DNA from: DASQBT01 sp035635075
GTDB taxonomy: Bacteria; Pseudomonadota; Gammaproteobacteria; Burkholderiales; Thiobacillaceae
Assembly: GCA_035635075.1 (NCBI GenBank)
Contig: DASQBT010000175.1
Location: 1-17,123 of the forward strand
DNA: 17,123 bases
Direction: 5' to 3'
The translations under genes and the position numbers were made by a program. Positions 1 through 7,705 of the stretch are shown one piece after another. The notes under the pieces were generated by a model. That model saw only the letters and a list, made by a program, of their open reading frames with translations, ran no database searches and was not told the DNA's origin. How positions within the stretch are numbered: the stretch's first letter is position 1; the number at the start of each line of letters is the position of its first letter.

Positions 1-2141
1 TTGCGCGGCGTCTTGTAAGTAGTGTTCTGCTTCGGCCAGGGCAGTACCCGCGCCATGTTGTCGAACGACTCTTTGGGCGTGTCGATCAGGCGCTGCAGGT
101 TGGCCGCGGCGCGTTCGTTCCACAATGACAGCCAGCCCCCGGCGGGGCGCGTGGCAAGCTCGCTGGCGTCGATGTGGGGCACGCCGGCCGACTTCATGAA
201 GCCCAGATGCTCGGCCCACAGCTTGCGGCGCAGCTTGTCGACCACCGGGCTCGTGCCGTCGCTGTTGATGAAGCAGCCATTGACCTCGATGGCGCGCTGC
301 TGGCGGAACAGGTCGAAGCCGAGGAAGCCGTTGAGCTTGTCCCACAGCAGCATGGAATCCAGCGACAGGCCGTCGAGGTTGGCCGAGCCAATGGTGGCCC
401 ACTGGTTGTCGACCACTGCTGCCTTGGCGTGCACGTAGATGGGCAGCATGCGCGGGCGCGAAGGGAGCTGACCTTCAATGTCGGGCGGCGCGTCGTGGGT
501 CCAGCGCGTGAACACGCCAAACCACTTGGGCTTGCTCGCGTCTTCGCCGATCGCCTCACGGATGCGATGGATCAGCCGGCGCTGCTTGAACGGGTAGAAC
601 GGCACGTCGGGTGCGATATTGCACACCACAATCACCTGCAAATCCGGCTGGGGCGTGCCGTCGGCCTTCGGCGGCCGGTTGCGCCTGGTCTTGATCGCGC
701 CGACGATGGCCTCGCCGATCGCGTCGTTGGTGAAGTACTGAGTCTCGATATAGACGAAATCCTCGGCCGCGGCGATGGCGCGCTGATACGCTTCGAGGAT
801 GCCCTTCTCGCCGTCCTCCGGTATGCCGGGCACATCCTTGAAGCGCCCCGAGCTCAGGGTGCGCACGATCTGCACGTCGCACACGCCGTCCTCTTCGAGC
901 GCCGCGTCGAGATCCGCGAGGCTTGGGGCCGCGGCGGGGACCGGGCCGGAGCCCGGCGGCGCGGCTGCGCCGATCGGTTCGGTCGGACCGGGAAACGAGA
1001 TCAGCTCGTCGTTCGGGCGCACCGTGTCCCACAACAACTTGAGCGTCTCCTGTAGGTGCGCTACCGCCGGCCCGCTCATGGCGAAGCCGGCATCGTGCTT
1101 GGGGAAGCCATCGGACGCGCCGCGGATCGGCGCGTCGATTTCATGGTCGTGGGTATCGAAGTAACTTTGGCCGAAGGGCGAGCCGATCGACAGCGCATAA
1201 GTCCAGTCGGCAACCACCAGCTTGGCGTGCATCACGCCGGCGGTGGTGAGCACCGGCTGCTCGAAGGGCGCGGCCTTGATCCTGGCGCCGTTGGCGTGCG
1301 CGAAATAGGTGTCGACTTCATCGGCGTCAGTGAACTCTTCGTCCAGCATGGCGGCGGTGCGTATGCCCTCGCTCCCGGCGAGGGGGAGTAGCAGCGCGCC
1401 GACAGCGATCTTTACGAACAGCGGGACTTTGACTGCATTGAGGACGATGCGCACGTCCACGCCGCGGCCGGCGGCATCGACGAGCAGCCGCTCGGGGCGC
1501 GCATCGCCGGCCACCGAACCGGCGATGCGCGGGCTCTGGGCGTCCGGCTGCGTGCCCTTAAAATCGAAGATCAGCTTGGTTGGCTCCTGGTTGGCGTCGG
1601 GGATGAAGGCCTCGGGCAGCGGAAAAAAGAGCTGCGACATCGCGATTGCCTGCTTTGCCTCGCGCATCAACTTGGCCGCGTGGCGGAACGCATCCTCGTC
1701 CATCAGCGTGGTGACGCGATTTCCGGGCTTGAAGCCCCAGCCAAAGCCGGTGGGCGACTGGATGGAAGTTTCTCCGGTGCCCAGCGTGACCAACAGTCCG
1801 AAGGCGTCGGCGTCGCGCACCACATAGTCGGCGGCGCGGTCGAGAATCTCGTCGTTGATGTCGCTCATGACCTCGCGCCCGTCGGAGGTCTTGAATGGAA
1901 TGCGCCGTCCAGTGAAGTCCTCGACCGTGAGTTCCAACGTGCGGTGGCCATCGGTCGAGTCGCGCCGATAGTTGAACTCCACCAACCCGTCAGGGTGGGT
2001 GATGACGGTGCTGCCGAGCGCGTCGCTGCCGATCAGCGACTTCTCGCCATGCAGGGTGACACGAAAGCCGATCAACGGCTTGCTGCGGCCCTGTGCGTCG
2101 AAGCCGTCGCTGATGAAGCGGCCGATGAAGCGGGTACTCAT
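1..2141 (-). CDS. Phospholipase D family protein with two HKD motifs (C-terminus outside window)
   Basis: The reading frame is open from ATG at 2141 to the left edge (713 codons), so the C-terminus lies outside the window. Two PLD active-site motifs are present. The first begins at His305 (HAKLVVAD, then GSPF) and the second at His571 (HAKAAVVD, then GSANLDG). A stretch reading VYIETQYF precedes the second motif and resembles the IYIENQ(F/Y)F segment of eukaryotic-type PLDs. The two motifs should form one phosphodiesterase site acting on phospholipid or another phosphodiester. The first 85 or so residues look like a beta-sandwich rather than a signal peptide, and I see no secretion signal. 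A Pro/Ala-rich linker lies near residues 390-410. The start is the only ATG after an in-frame TAG at 2196-2198. It has no clear Shine-Dalgarno, so translation may be coupled to an upstream ORF. A Tle5-like effector role is possible, but no T6SS or immunity gene is visible. Confidence 0.9.
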   Translation of the reverse strand, partial: MSTRFIGRFISDGFDAQGRSKPLIGFRVTLHGEKSLIGSDALGSTVITHPDGLVEFNYRRDSTDGHRTLELTVEDFTGRRIPFKTSDGREVMSDINDEILDRAADYVVRDADAFGLLVTLGTGETSIQSPTGFGWGFKPGNRVTTLMDEDAFRHAAKLMREAKQAIAMSQLFFPLPEAFIPDANQEPTKLIFDFKGTQPDAQSPRIAGSVAGDARPERLLVDAAGRGVDVRIVLNAVKVPLFVKIAVGALLLPLAGSEGIRTAAMLDEEFTDADEVDTYFAHANGARIKAAPFEQPVLTTAGVMHAKLVVADWTYALSIGSPFGQSYFDTHDHEIDAPIRGASDGFPKHDAGFAMSGPAVAHLQETLKLLWDTVRPNDELISFPGPTEPIGAAAPPGSGPVPAAAPSLADLDAALEEDGVCDVQIVRTLSSGRFKDVPGIPEDGEKGILEAYQRAIAAAEDFVYIETQYFTNDAIGEAIVGAIKTRRNRPPKADGTPQPDLQVIVVCNIAPDVPFYPFKQRRLIHRIREAIGEDASKPKWFGVFTRWTHDAPPDIEGQLPSRPRMLPIYVHAKAAVVDNQWATIGSANLDGLSLDSMLLWDKLNGFLGFDLFRQQRAIEVNGCFINSDGTSPVVDKLRRKLWAEHLGFMKSAGVPHIDASELATRPAGGWLSLWNERAAANLQRLIDTPKESFDNMARVLPWPKQNTTYKTPR

Positions 2142-2154
2142 CTGGCGCGGGCGT

Positions 2155-2379
2155 TCAGGCGTGCGGCCGGACCCGGCCCGGCGCCACGAGGAAGACTACG
2201 GAACCGAAGTCTGCAAGGCCGCTCGCGGTGCTGATACGGCGGGTGTGGGAATAGGAATGACTGGGTTCGCGCTCCACCTGAGGACACGGGAACAGGAGCA
2301 ACCTGGCTGGCGCAATCTGCCGGTTGAAGTCCGCCGGCCACAGCGTCCGACCATGGTAAACGAACGTGAATCGCGACAT
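2155..2379 (-). CDS. Doubtful small ORF (74 aa) upstream of the PLD gene
   Basis: ATG at 2379 follows a very good Shine-Dalgarno (GGGAGGG, about 5 bases upstream), better than that of the PLD gene itself. The product begins MSRFTFVYHGRTLWP and shows no domain I recognise. The second half is rich in Arg, Pro and Ser and looks like non-coding translation. It ends with TGA 13 bases before the PLD ATG, so ribosomes finishing here could reinitiate on the PLD gene. It may be a leader ORF, a gene remnant whose 3' part has decayed, or chance. The ribosome binding site is the main support. Confidence 0.3.
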   Translation of the reverse strand: MSRFTFVYHGRTLWPADFNRQIAPARLLLFPCPQVEREPSHSYSHTRRISTASGLADFGSVVFLVAPGRVRPHA

Positions 2380-2466
2380 TCCGTCCCTCCCAAGACCGAT
2401 AGGGTGCCGCAGACTATGTCTCGCAATAACGGCGTTCAGTCGGCCTATCCGATCTGGCTTGCCTGG

Positions 2467-2772
2467 CTACTGCCACTTCCTGGCAATCTGGTCCAGCCCA
2501 GCACGCTGAAGATCATCCGGCGTCATGGCCGGCAGGAATTCCACCGTCGCGCCAAAGTTCAGGAACCACGGCTCGGCAAGCCGCGGCATTTCGGCGACAT
2601 CGTTCATGTTGACAGTCAGGAAGCCGCCCCGCACGCCATCTTTTGCGCAAAAGTAAGCAGCTTCCGGCTTCGTTTCCTCGAGGATGCGGCCCATCTTTTC
2701 CGCAACGGAGCCATCGCGCAACGCCTCGTTAAAGCGCTCGACGGGCAGGGCAATGTGCAGGACAAATCGCAT
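2467..2772 (-). CDS. Small conserved protein, about 101 aa (often mislabelled 'panthothenate synthetase')
   Basis: The protein starts MRFVLHIALPVERFNEA and contains ILEETKPEAAYF, then LAEPWFLNFGATVEF, and ends with MTPDDLQRAGLD. This pattern matches from memory a family of roughly 95-105 residue cytosolic proteins. They are frequently annotated, probably wrongly, as panthothenate synthetase, and likely fold as a ferredoxin-like dimeric alpha/beta barrel. The start at 2772 is preferred over an in-frame ATG at 2802 because GGAGG lies 7 bases before it and the conserved part begins there. No signal peptide or membrane segment is visible. It stands alone on the minus strand between the PLD region and the divergent methyltransferase remnant, so context gives no function. 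Family resemblance is fairly sure; biochemical role is unknown. Confidence 0.8.
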   Translation of the reverse strand: MRFVLHIALPVERFNEALRDGSVAEKMGRILEETKPEAAYFCAKDGVRGGFLTVNMNDVAEMPRLAEPWFLNFGATVEFLPAMTPDDLQRAGLDQIARKWQ

Positions 2773-2893
2773 GGCAGCCTCCATTTGTTGGTGTTCCTCC
2801 ATACTAGGACATTTTCGGACGCCAGAAACCTGATCAGAATTCCTGCCGGCTCGTCCCTATGGATTTTGCCATTTCGCACGAACACCGCCTCCC

Positions 2894-2899
2894 TATAAT
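2894..2899 (+). promoter_or_regulatory. Possible -10 box for the methyltransferase remnant
   Basis: An exact TATAAT lies about 125 bases before the presumed original start at 3027. The bases 16-18 upstream do not form a good -35 box (TTTCGC or ATTTCG), so this is a weak candidate. Confidence 0.2.
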
Positions 2900-3026
2900 T
2901 GCCGAGCTTGTCCTTGCACCGGGGTGGCATGAGCTTTCCCACTTGTTCATCTGCCTCACGGCGAGTTCCCCGATAATTTGTCGGGCAAATCTACTGATTC
3001 TCGTGGAGGAAAGGAATAGCGGTTAC

Positions 3027-3452
3027 GTGTCTAAGTAATCCGTGCGCGAAGACGCGTTCGAGTCGGTCTGGGACAACGACATCAACGACGTGTTTGCCGA
3101 TGTCGCACCGTACTACGATCGCGCCAACGCCTTCGCCACATTAGGATTAGGCCTTATCGATAGGCTGCGCGATCGCCATGTGTCCACCGCCGAAGTTGGA
3201 CCCAGGCAGAAGGCGCTCGACCTATGCGCGGAGACCACTGCAATCGGCATTGGCCTTTTGAAAAAGCAGCCGGACCTAGAAGTCTACGCCGACGATCGCA
3301 GCGGGGCGATGCAGGAGGTCGGCCGAACCCGGGGTCAACGTCGCGGGTTCAACATCAAATTTCACACATGTGACGTCCACTGGCTGACTTTCCCAGATAA
3401 CCACTTCGATCTCCTGACGCTCTGCGTAGGAGTGCAACCGAACTTCATTTGA
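3027..3452 (+). pseudogene. UbiE/COQ5-like SAM methyltransferase remnant
   Basis: The frame resembles the N-terminal half of UbiE-type class I methyltransferases: FADVAPYYDRANAF matches the family's F..IAPRYD.LN start, and FPDNHFDLLTLCVGV matches FPDN.FD..T..FG. GGAGGAAAGGA at 3005-3015 is a strong ribosome binding site, and GTG at 3027 is the well-placed start. That frame reads GTG TCT AAG and then TAA (3036-3038) before continuing in frame from GTG at 3042. The SAM-binding glycine loop, normally D.(G/A).GTG, reads DLCAETTAIGI, so its key glycines are gone. The protein stops after GVQPNFI, about where a further 100 or so residues of family sequence should follow. I infer a decayed gene. The alternative is a shortened protein of 136 residues started at 3042, but no ribosome binding site sits in front of that codon. 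Confidence 0.7.
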
Positions 3453-3456
3453 ATAG

Positions 3457-3511
3457 ACCATGCCCGTTGGTCCATCGTTACCATTTACCCTTGGGGCTTC
3501 AGCCTTAATAC
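3457..3511 (+). promoter_or_regulatory. Possible soxB promoter region with a short inverted repeat
   Basis: In the gap between the methyltransferase remnant and soxB, TTTACC (3484-3489) and TAATAC (3506-3511) are 16 bases apart and could be -35 and -10 boxes. A 5-bp inverted repeat, GACCA/TGGTC with a 7-base loop, lies just upstream from about 3457. It could be a regulator site, but both elements are weak. Confidence 0.25.
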
Positions 3512-3550
3512 TGGCGTACTCGTTCAGCCAGGAAAAACGGAGAAACCCAC

Positions 3551-5272
3551 ATGTCCATGTCCCGTCGCGATTTTCTGCAAGTCCTTGCCGCCGCCAGTGT
3601 CGCAGGCTTCGCCCTAGACAGCCGCCAAGCCCTGGCCGGCAACGTGCCCGCCAACTACTACGATATCCCCACCTTTGGCAACGTCTCGCTCATGCACATG
3701 ACCGATTGTCATGCCCAGCTGTTGCCCATCTATTTCCGTGAGCCCAACGTGAACCTGGGCGTAGGAGCGGCAATGGGCAAGGTGCCCCACCTGGTTGGTG
3801 AGCATCTTCTCAAGGCCTACCACATCCAGCCTGGCACCATCGACGCCCACGCCTTCACCTACCTTGACTTCGCCGCCGCGGCCCGGACCTATGGCAAGGT
3901 GGGCGGCTTTGCCCATTTAAAGACCCTGGTGGACAAAGTGCGTGCTTCCCGGCCAGGTTCCCTGCTGCTGGACGGCGGCGACACCTGGCAGGGATCCGCC
4001 ACGGCTCTGTGGACCAACGCCCAGGACATGGTTGATGCCAGTATTGCCCTGGGTGTCGACGTCATGACGCCGCATTGGGAAATGACGTACGGAGCTGACC
4101 GGGTCAAGGAAATCGTCGACGGCGACTTCAAGAAGGCCGGCGTAGAGTTTGTAGCCCAAAACGTGGTCACCAACGAATTCGGCGATCAAGTGTTCAAGCC
4201 TTACGTCATGAAGGAAATCAACGGCGTGCAGGTGGCCATCATCGGCCAAGCCTTCCCCTACACTCCGATCGCCAACCCCCGCTACATGGTGCCCGACTGG
4301 TCATTCGGCATCCGCGACGACAACATGCAGAAGTTCGTTGACGAGGCTCGGGCCAAGGGTGCCAAGGTTGTCGTGGTGCTGTCCCATAACGGCATGGACG
4401 TTGACCTGAAGATGGCCGGCCGCGTCACCGGCATCGATGCCATCTTCGGCGGCCACACCCACGACGGCGTGCCCCAGCCGATATCGGTGAAGAACGCCAA
4501 GGGCACCACGCTGGTCACCAACGCTGGCTCCAACGGCAAGTTCCTGGCCGTCATGGATTTCGACGTTCGCGACGGTAAGGTCAAGGGCTGGAAGTACCGC
4601 CTGGTGCCAGTGTTCTCCAACCTGCTCGCGGCGGACAAGAAGATGGATGCCTTGATCACCAAGATCCGCTCGCCCTATGAGTCCAAGCTCAATGAGAAGC
4701 TGGCAGTGACCGAGGACCTGCTCTACAGACGCGGCAACTTCAACGGCACCTACGACCAGATGATCTGCGATGCCCTGATGAAGGTGAAGGGCGCCGACGC
4801 GGCGTTCTCGCCGGGCTTCCGTTGGGGCACCACCCTGCTGCCGGGCGAGGTCATCACCATGGAAAAACTCATGGATCAGGTGGCCATCACCTACAACGCT
4901 ACCACCCTGAACACCATGACGGGCGAAACCATCAAGACCATCATGGAAGACGTCTGCGACAACCTGTTCAATCCCGACCCCTACTACCAGCAGGGTGGCG
5001 ACATGGTGCGGGTGGGCGGCATCCAGTACTCGGTGACCCCCAATAACACGATCGGCAGCCGCATTGGCGACATGACCCTGAACGGCAAGCCGGTGGATCC
5101 CGCCAAGAATTACAAGGTGGCCGGCTGGGCACCGGTTGGCGAAGGCGTCAAGGGGGCCCCGATCTGGGACGTGGTGGCTGAGTACCTGCGCGACGTGAAA
5201 GTGGTCAAGTCGGTCAAGCTCAACGAGCCCAAGGTGATCGGTATGCAGGGGAACCCAGGCATGGCGTTGTGA
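3551..5272 (+). CDS. soxB: SoxB, periplasmic thiosulfohydrolase (dimanganese enzyme)
   Basis: This 573-residue protein has the usual SoxB length. It starts with a twin-arginine signal (SRRDFLQVLAAASVAGFA, residues 4-21), so it is exported folded by Tat. Metallophosphoesterase-type metal ligands are visible: D52 and H54 in MTDCHAQLLP, D144 in LLDGGDTWQGSATALW, N204 in AQNVV, H279 in LSHNGMD, and H302 and H304 in GGHTHDG. The 5'-nucleotidase-like C-terminal domain follows. SoxB hydrolyses the sulfonate end of cysteine-S-thiosulfonate on the SoxYZ carrier and releases sulfate. GGAGAAA lies about 7 bases before ATG 3551; M3 is a possible alternative start. The motif around H175 reads MTPHWEMTYG, where I remember MTGHWEFTYG as typical. 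It leads a co-directional group with the DUF302, porin and DsrE-like genes. No other sox gene is in the window. Confidence 0.96.
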   Translation: MSMSRRDFLQVLAAASVAGFALDSRQALAGNVPANYYDIPTFGNVSLMHMTDCHAQLLPIYFREPNVNLGVGAAMGKVPHLVGEHLLKAYHIQPGTIDAHAFTYLDFAAAARTYGKVGGFAHLKTLVDKVRASRPGSLLLDGGDTWQGSATALWTNAQDMVDASIALGVDVMTPHWEMTYGADRVKEIVDGDFKKAGVEFVAQNVVTNEFGDQVFKPYVMKEINGVQVAIIGQAFPYTPIANPRYMVPDWSFGIRDDNMQKFVDEARAKGAKVVVVLSHNGMDVDLKMAGRVTGIDAIFGGHTHDGVPQPISVKNAKGTTLVTNAGSNGKFLAVMDFDVRDGKVKGWKYRLVPVFSNLLAADKKMDALITKIRSPYESKLNEKLAVTEDLLYRRGNFNGTYDQMICDALMKVKGADAAFSPGFRWGTTLLPGEVITMEKLMDQVAITYNATTLNTMTGETIKTIMEDVCDNLFNPDPYYQQGGDMVRVGGIQYSVTPNNTIGSRIGDMTLNGKPVDPAKNYKVAGWAPVGEGVKGAPIWDVVAEYLRDVKVVKSVKLNEPKVIGMQGNPGMAL

Positions 5273-5273
5273 C

Positions 5274-5301
5274 GTGAGGCGGGCTGCATGGCCTGCCTCA
5301 C
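5274..5301 (+). terminator. Strong hairpin after soxB (terminator or mRNA-stabilising stem)
   Basis: GTGAGGCGGGC (5274-5284) pairs with GCCTGCCTCAC (5291-5301) along 11 positions, with one G-U pair and a 6-base loop TGCATG. It begins 1 base after the soxB stop codon. No T-run follows, so it is not a classical intrinsic terminator. It may instead protect or process the soxB transcript and lower expression of the genes behind it. Confidence 0.6.
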
Positions 5302-5356
5302 CCAGTAACCGGGCCCCGGCGCCGTGCACCTATCAGCCAATCCAACGGAGAAAACA

Positions 5357-6049
5357 ATGAAACTCAAGGCCACCTTGCTGCTGTCGCTGTTCACGCTCTC
5401 TGCCATTGCGGCGGATGCTCCCGCTCCCCTGGCGACCCCTTATCTGCAGGCCAACCCGTACTTGCAGAACACGCCTTACCAATACGGTTACGGAGCACCC
5501 GCTCCGATCAAGCCCTGGACCATGTCGCCCAGCAAGACCAAGGAAGAGAAGACCCGCATGATGAGAATGATGATGCCCTGGATGGCACAGGGTATGCATA
5601 TGAACATCCGGGACGTGATGAATTACATGACCACCAAATACAAGGCCAAGCCCGGCTTGAGTTTTGATGATGTGGTGGAATCCATGAAGCTTAAGGCCAA
5701 CGAGTTGAACTTCAAGCTCGTGGGCCACAGCCCGATGTGGAAGGATATTCAGGCTGTGCTGGGCGACACGACCACTCCCCGCATGGAAGTATTCAACTTC
5801 TGCGATATCGCCACCGGCCGGGAAGTGATGAAGATGGCCCCCGAGTCCATTGCGTTTCTACCTTGCCGCATCGCGGTCATGGAGGATGCGGACAAGAACA
5901 TCTGGGTGTTGACGCTGGACTGGGACATTGCCTGGCTTGATTCCGTCAACGGTTCCATGGGTGTTTCACCGGATCTGGCCAAGATGGCTATAGACATCCG
6001 CGACAGGATGGATCAGATCATGCAGGCCGCCGCCAACGGCGACCTGTGA
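5357..6049 (+). CDS. Exported DUF302 domain protein with Met-rich segment
   Basis: The product is 230 residues long. GGAGAAAA lies just before ATG 5357, which is followed by a clear Sec signal (MKLKATLLLSLFTLSAIA, cleavage near residue 19). A Pro/Tyr/Gln-rich stretch with a repeated (N/T)PYLQ(A/N) unit covers residues 27-50. A methionine cluster at 66-82 (MMRMMMPWM then GMHM) follows. The DUF302 domain fills about residues 95-195, with LVGHSPMWKDIQAVLG and MEVFNFCD, then ESIAFLPCRIAVMED. Cys149 and Cys170 are the only cysteines and could form a disulfide or bind a ligand. DUF302 proteins are known near sulfur-oxidation genes, but their biochemistry is unsettled. The Met cluster could bind Cu(I) or another soft metal, which is inference. 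It lies 84 bases behind soxB and past its hairpin, so it is probably co-transcribed at a reduced level. Confidence 0.85.
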   Translation: MKLKATLLLSLFTLSAIAADAPAPLATPYLQANPYLQNTPYQYGYGAPAPIKPWTMSPSKTKEEKTRMMRMMMPWMAQGMHMNIRDVMNYMTTKYKAKPGLSFDDVVESMKLKANELNFKLVGHSPMWKDIQAVLGDTTTPRMEVFNFCDIATGREVMKMAPESIAFLPCRIAVMEDADKNIWVLTLDWDIAWLDSVNGSMGVSPDLAKMAIDIRDRMDQIMQAAANGDL

Positions 6050-6068
6050 TCGCCTCCCGGAGATAGCC

Positions 6069-6221
6069 GTGAAACACCGTGCAAACCCGCTAATGGCAGC
6101 CGCTATGGTGGCCGACACCACCGCCCATGCCGCAATCCGGCATCGGGTCGACGTTGACCCCATCGCCTGCATGGAACCCGGCACCACGACGTTGCCGATG
6201 CTATTCGCCTCCATGACGTAG
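6069..6221 (+). CDS. Doubtful small ORF (50 aa) between DUF302 and porin genes
   Basis: GTG at 6069 is preceded by GGAGATAGCC, a fair ribosome binding site, and sits 19 bases after the DUF302 stop. The product starts VKHRANPLMAAAMVADTTAH and ends TLPMLFASMT. I recognise no domain or signal. It fills most of the 238-base gap between the DUF302 and porin genes. It could be a small peptide, a remnant of a duplicated neighbour, or chance. Confidence 0.3.
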   Translation: MKHRANPLMAAAMVADTTAHAAIRHRVDVDPIACMEPGTTTLPMLFASMT

Positions 6222-6287
6222 TAGTGTGCCAAGGCGATTTCGTCCAGACGCTATTCGAAGAACCTGCTTATTCAGGGAGCTGACACA

Positions 6288-7625
6288 ATGAAGTTAAGAC
6301 TTGTATGCCTTGCGCTTGGCACTTTCGTGCCGATGAGTTCCCATGCCGCCAACTGGGTGGACGTGCTGGGAACGGAACCTGCGGATTCGCCCATTGTGAA
6401 ACCCTTTGGTTTTGTGCAGCCCGTTTATACTAATTTCAATGCCGATCCCCTCTCCGGTATGAAAGGGGCCGCATCAAGCGCGAACGGCAAGGACCAGATC
6501 CAGAACCTGGTGCAGCCGACATTTGAAAACACTGACCAGTTTCAGGTGTTTCGCGCCCAGTTTGGCCTGCGGGGCAGGCTGACCGACAAGATCAACTACT
6601 TCCTGTTGACGGACGTTGGCCAGAATCTCACGACCGTGCAGCATCCGGTCATGGTGACCGACGCGTCCATGACGTTCAGCTATATCCCCGGCGCAAAAAT
6701 TCGCGCCGGACTGTTCAAGTTGCCTACCGGAGAAGAAGCGCTGGTGAGCAACCCCCTGGCCTTCTCCTATGTCTACTACAGCGCAGTCACCAGCGCGCTT
6801 GTCCAGGAATCCTTTTTTCAGGATGTAAGCGGAACGCCTGCGGGATGTACGGCGCTCTCGGGGGCGGCCACCCTGGACTGCGGCAAGGTTGTGGCGGGCA
6901 ACAATGCGTTCCGAGACTGGGGCATCGAGGTGTTTGACAGCTTCCGCAAGAACAAATGGGAACTGGGCTATGCGGCGATGGTGTCAAACGGCAACGAGAT
7001 CGAAAACCTCAGCGACAACAACAGCAGCAAGGACTTGACCGGCCGCGTGCAGTTGTCCTATGTATTCGGTGGCAAAGGCGCCCTGCGTGAGGACGCCAAC
7101 GTATTTGTCTGGCATCAATCTGGGGACCGTACCTATGGTGGCAAAGACTACGACCGTATGCGCGAGGGCCTGGGCTTTCGGGTGACGAAGAATCCGATCC
7201 GTGTCTCGGGCGAATACATTCGCGCCGACGGGATGGTGGCGAGCGGCCCCAATCCTCCGGTGCTACCGGCCTCCGGTAATCTGGAACCCCCGTACGATCT
7301 CAATCTCGCCCCAAAGGGCAAGGCGAATGGCTGGTATCTTGAAAGTGGCTGGCGCTTTCTCCCGGACTGGGAAATTGAAGCGCGCTACGATGAATTTGAC
7401 CGCAACAGTAATGACGCTGCCGCTGAGCGCTTGTTCAAGACGTGGACCCTGGGTGCCCAGTATTTCTTCTACAAGAACACCAGGCTGACCTTCAATTACG
7501 AATGGCGTACGGCCGAGGTGCCCAACCCTCTGGCGATCACCAACGCCACCCAGCGCAGCAATGCTAATGTCGTTACGGATAATCTGGCAGACAGGGTCAG
7601 CCTCCAGTTGACGTGGTACTTTTGA
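6288..7625 (+). CDS. Outer-membrane porin, OprO/OprP (phosphate-selective porin) family
   Basis: The product is 445 residues, starting with a Sec signal (MKLRLVCLALGTFVPMSSHA, cleavage near residue 20) and ending in Tyr-Phe (LQLTWYF), the usual C-terminal signature of outer-membrane beta-barrels. The interior alternates short amphipathic strands with loops. Examples are FRAQFGLRGRLTDKINYFLL, AKIRAGLFKLPTGEE and WEIEARYDEFDRN. These match the phosphate-selective porin O/P family, which forms anion-preferring 16-strand trimeric channels. A Cys pair (CTALSGAATLDC, about residues 188-199) could close an extracellular loop by a disulfide. AGGGAGCTGACACA precedes ATG 6288. Given soxB nearby, I infer uptake of an oxyanion such as thiosulfate or sulfate, but substrate cannot be read from the sequence. 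Confidence 0.88.
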   Translation: MKLRLVCLALGTFVPMSSHAANWVDVLGTEPADSPIVKPFGFVQPVYTNFNADPLSGMKGAASSANGKDQIQNLVQPTFENTDQFQVFRAQFGLRGRLTDKINYFLLTDVGQNLTTVQHPVMVTDASMTFSYIPGAKIRAGLFKLPTGEEALVSNPLAFSYVYYSAVTSALVQESFFQDVSGTPAGCTALSGAATLDCGKVVAGNNAFRDWGIEVFDSFRKNKWELGYAAMVSNGNEIENLSDNNSSKDLTGRVQLSYVFGGKGALREDANVFVWHQSGDRTYGGKDYDRMREGLGFRVTKNPIRVSGEYIRADGMVASGPNPPVLPASGNLEPPYDLNLAPKGKANGWYLESGWRFLPDWEIEARYDEFDRNSNDAAAERLFKTWTLGAQYFFYKNTRLTFNYEWRTAEVPNPLAITNATQRSNANVVTDNLADRVSLQLTWYF

Positions 7626-7705
7626 TAGCGGGCCGTACAAGTTACTCCGAGCTGGGGTGACAGATATAGTCTTGACCAATGTTGTCGTTTCTTAAGGAGA
7701 CAAGT

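Noticed and set aside
174..1055. Long plus-strand ORF (293 codons)
   Set aside because: It lies antisense to the PLD coding sequence, whose HKD motifs are clear on the minus strand; it is a GC-driven shadow with no recognisable domain.
2616..2942. Minus-strand ORF of 108 codons overlapping the small conserved gene
   Set aside because: It overlaps the small gene in another frame, has no family pattern and becomes Pro/Ser/Arg-rich.
2969..2985. Short hairpin CCCGA/TCGGG near 2969-2985
   Set aside because: Only five pairs with a 7-base loop and no T-run; easily expected by chance.
4301..5329. Minus-strand ORF of 342 codons
   Set aside because: It is antisense to soxB, rich in His, Val and Ala as expected of a shadow frame, with no domain or ribosome binding site.
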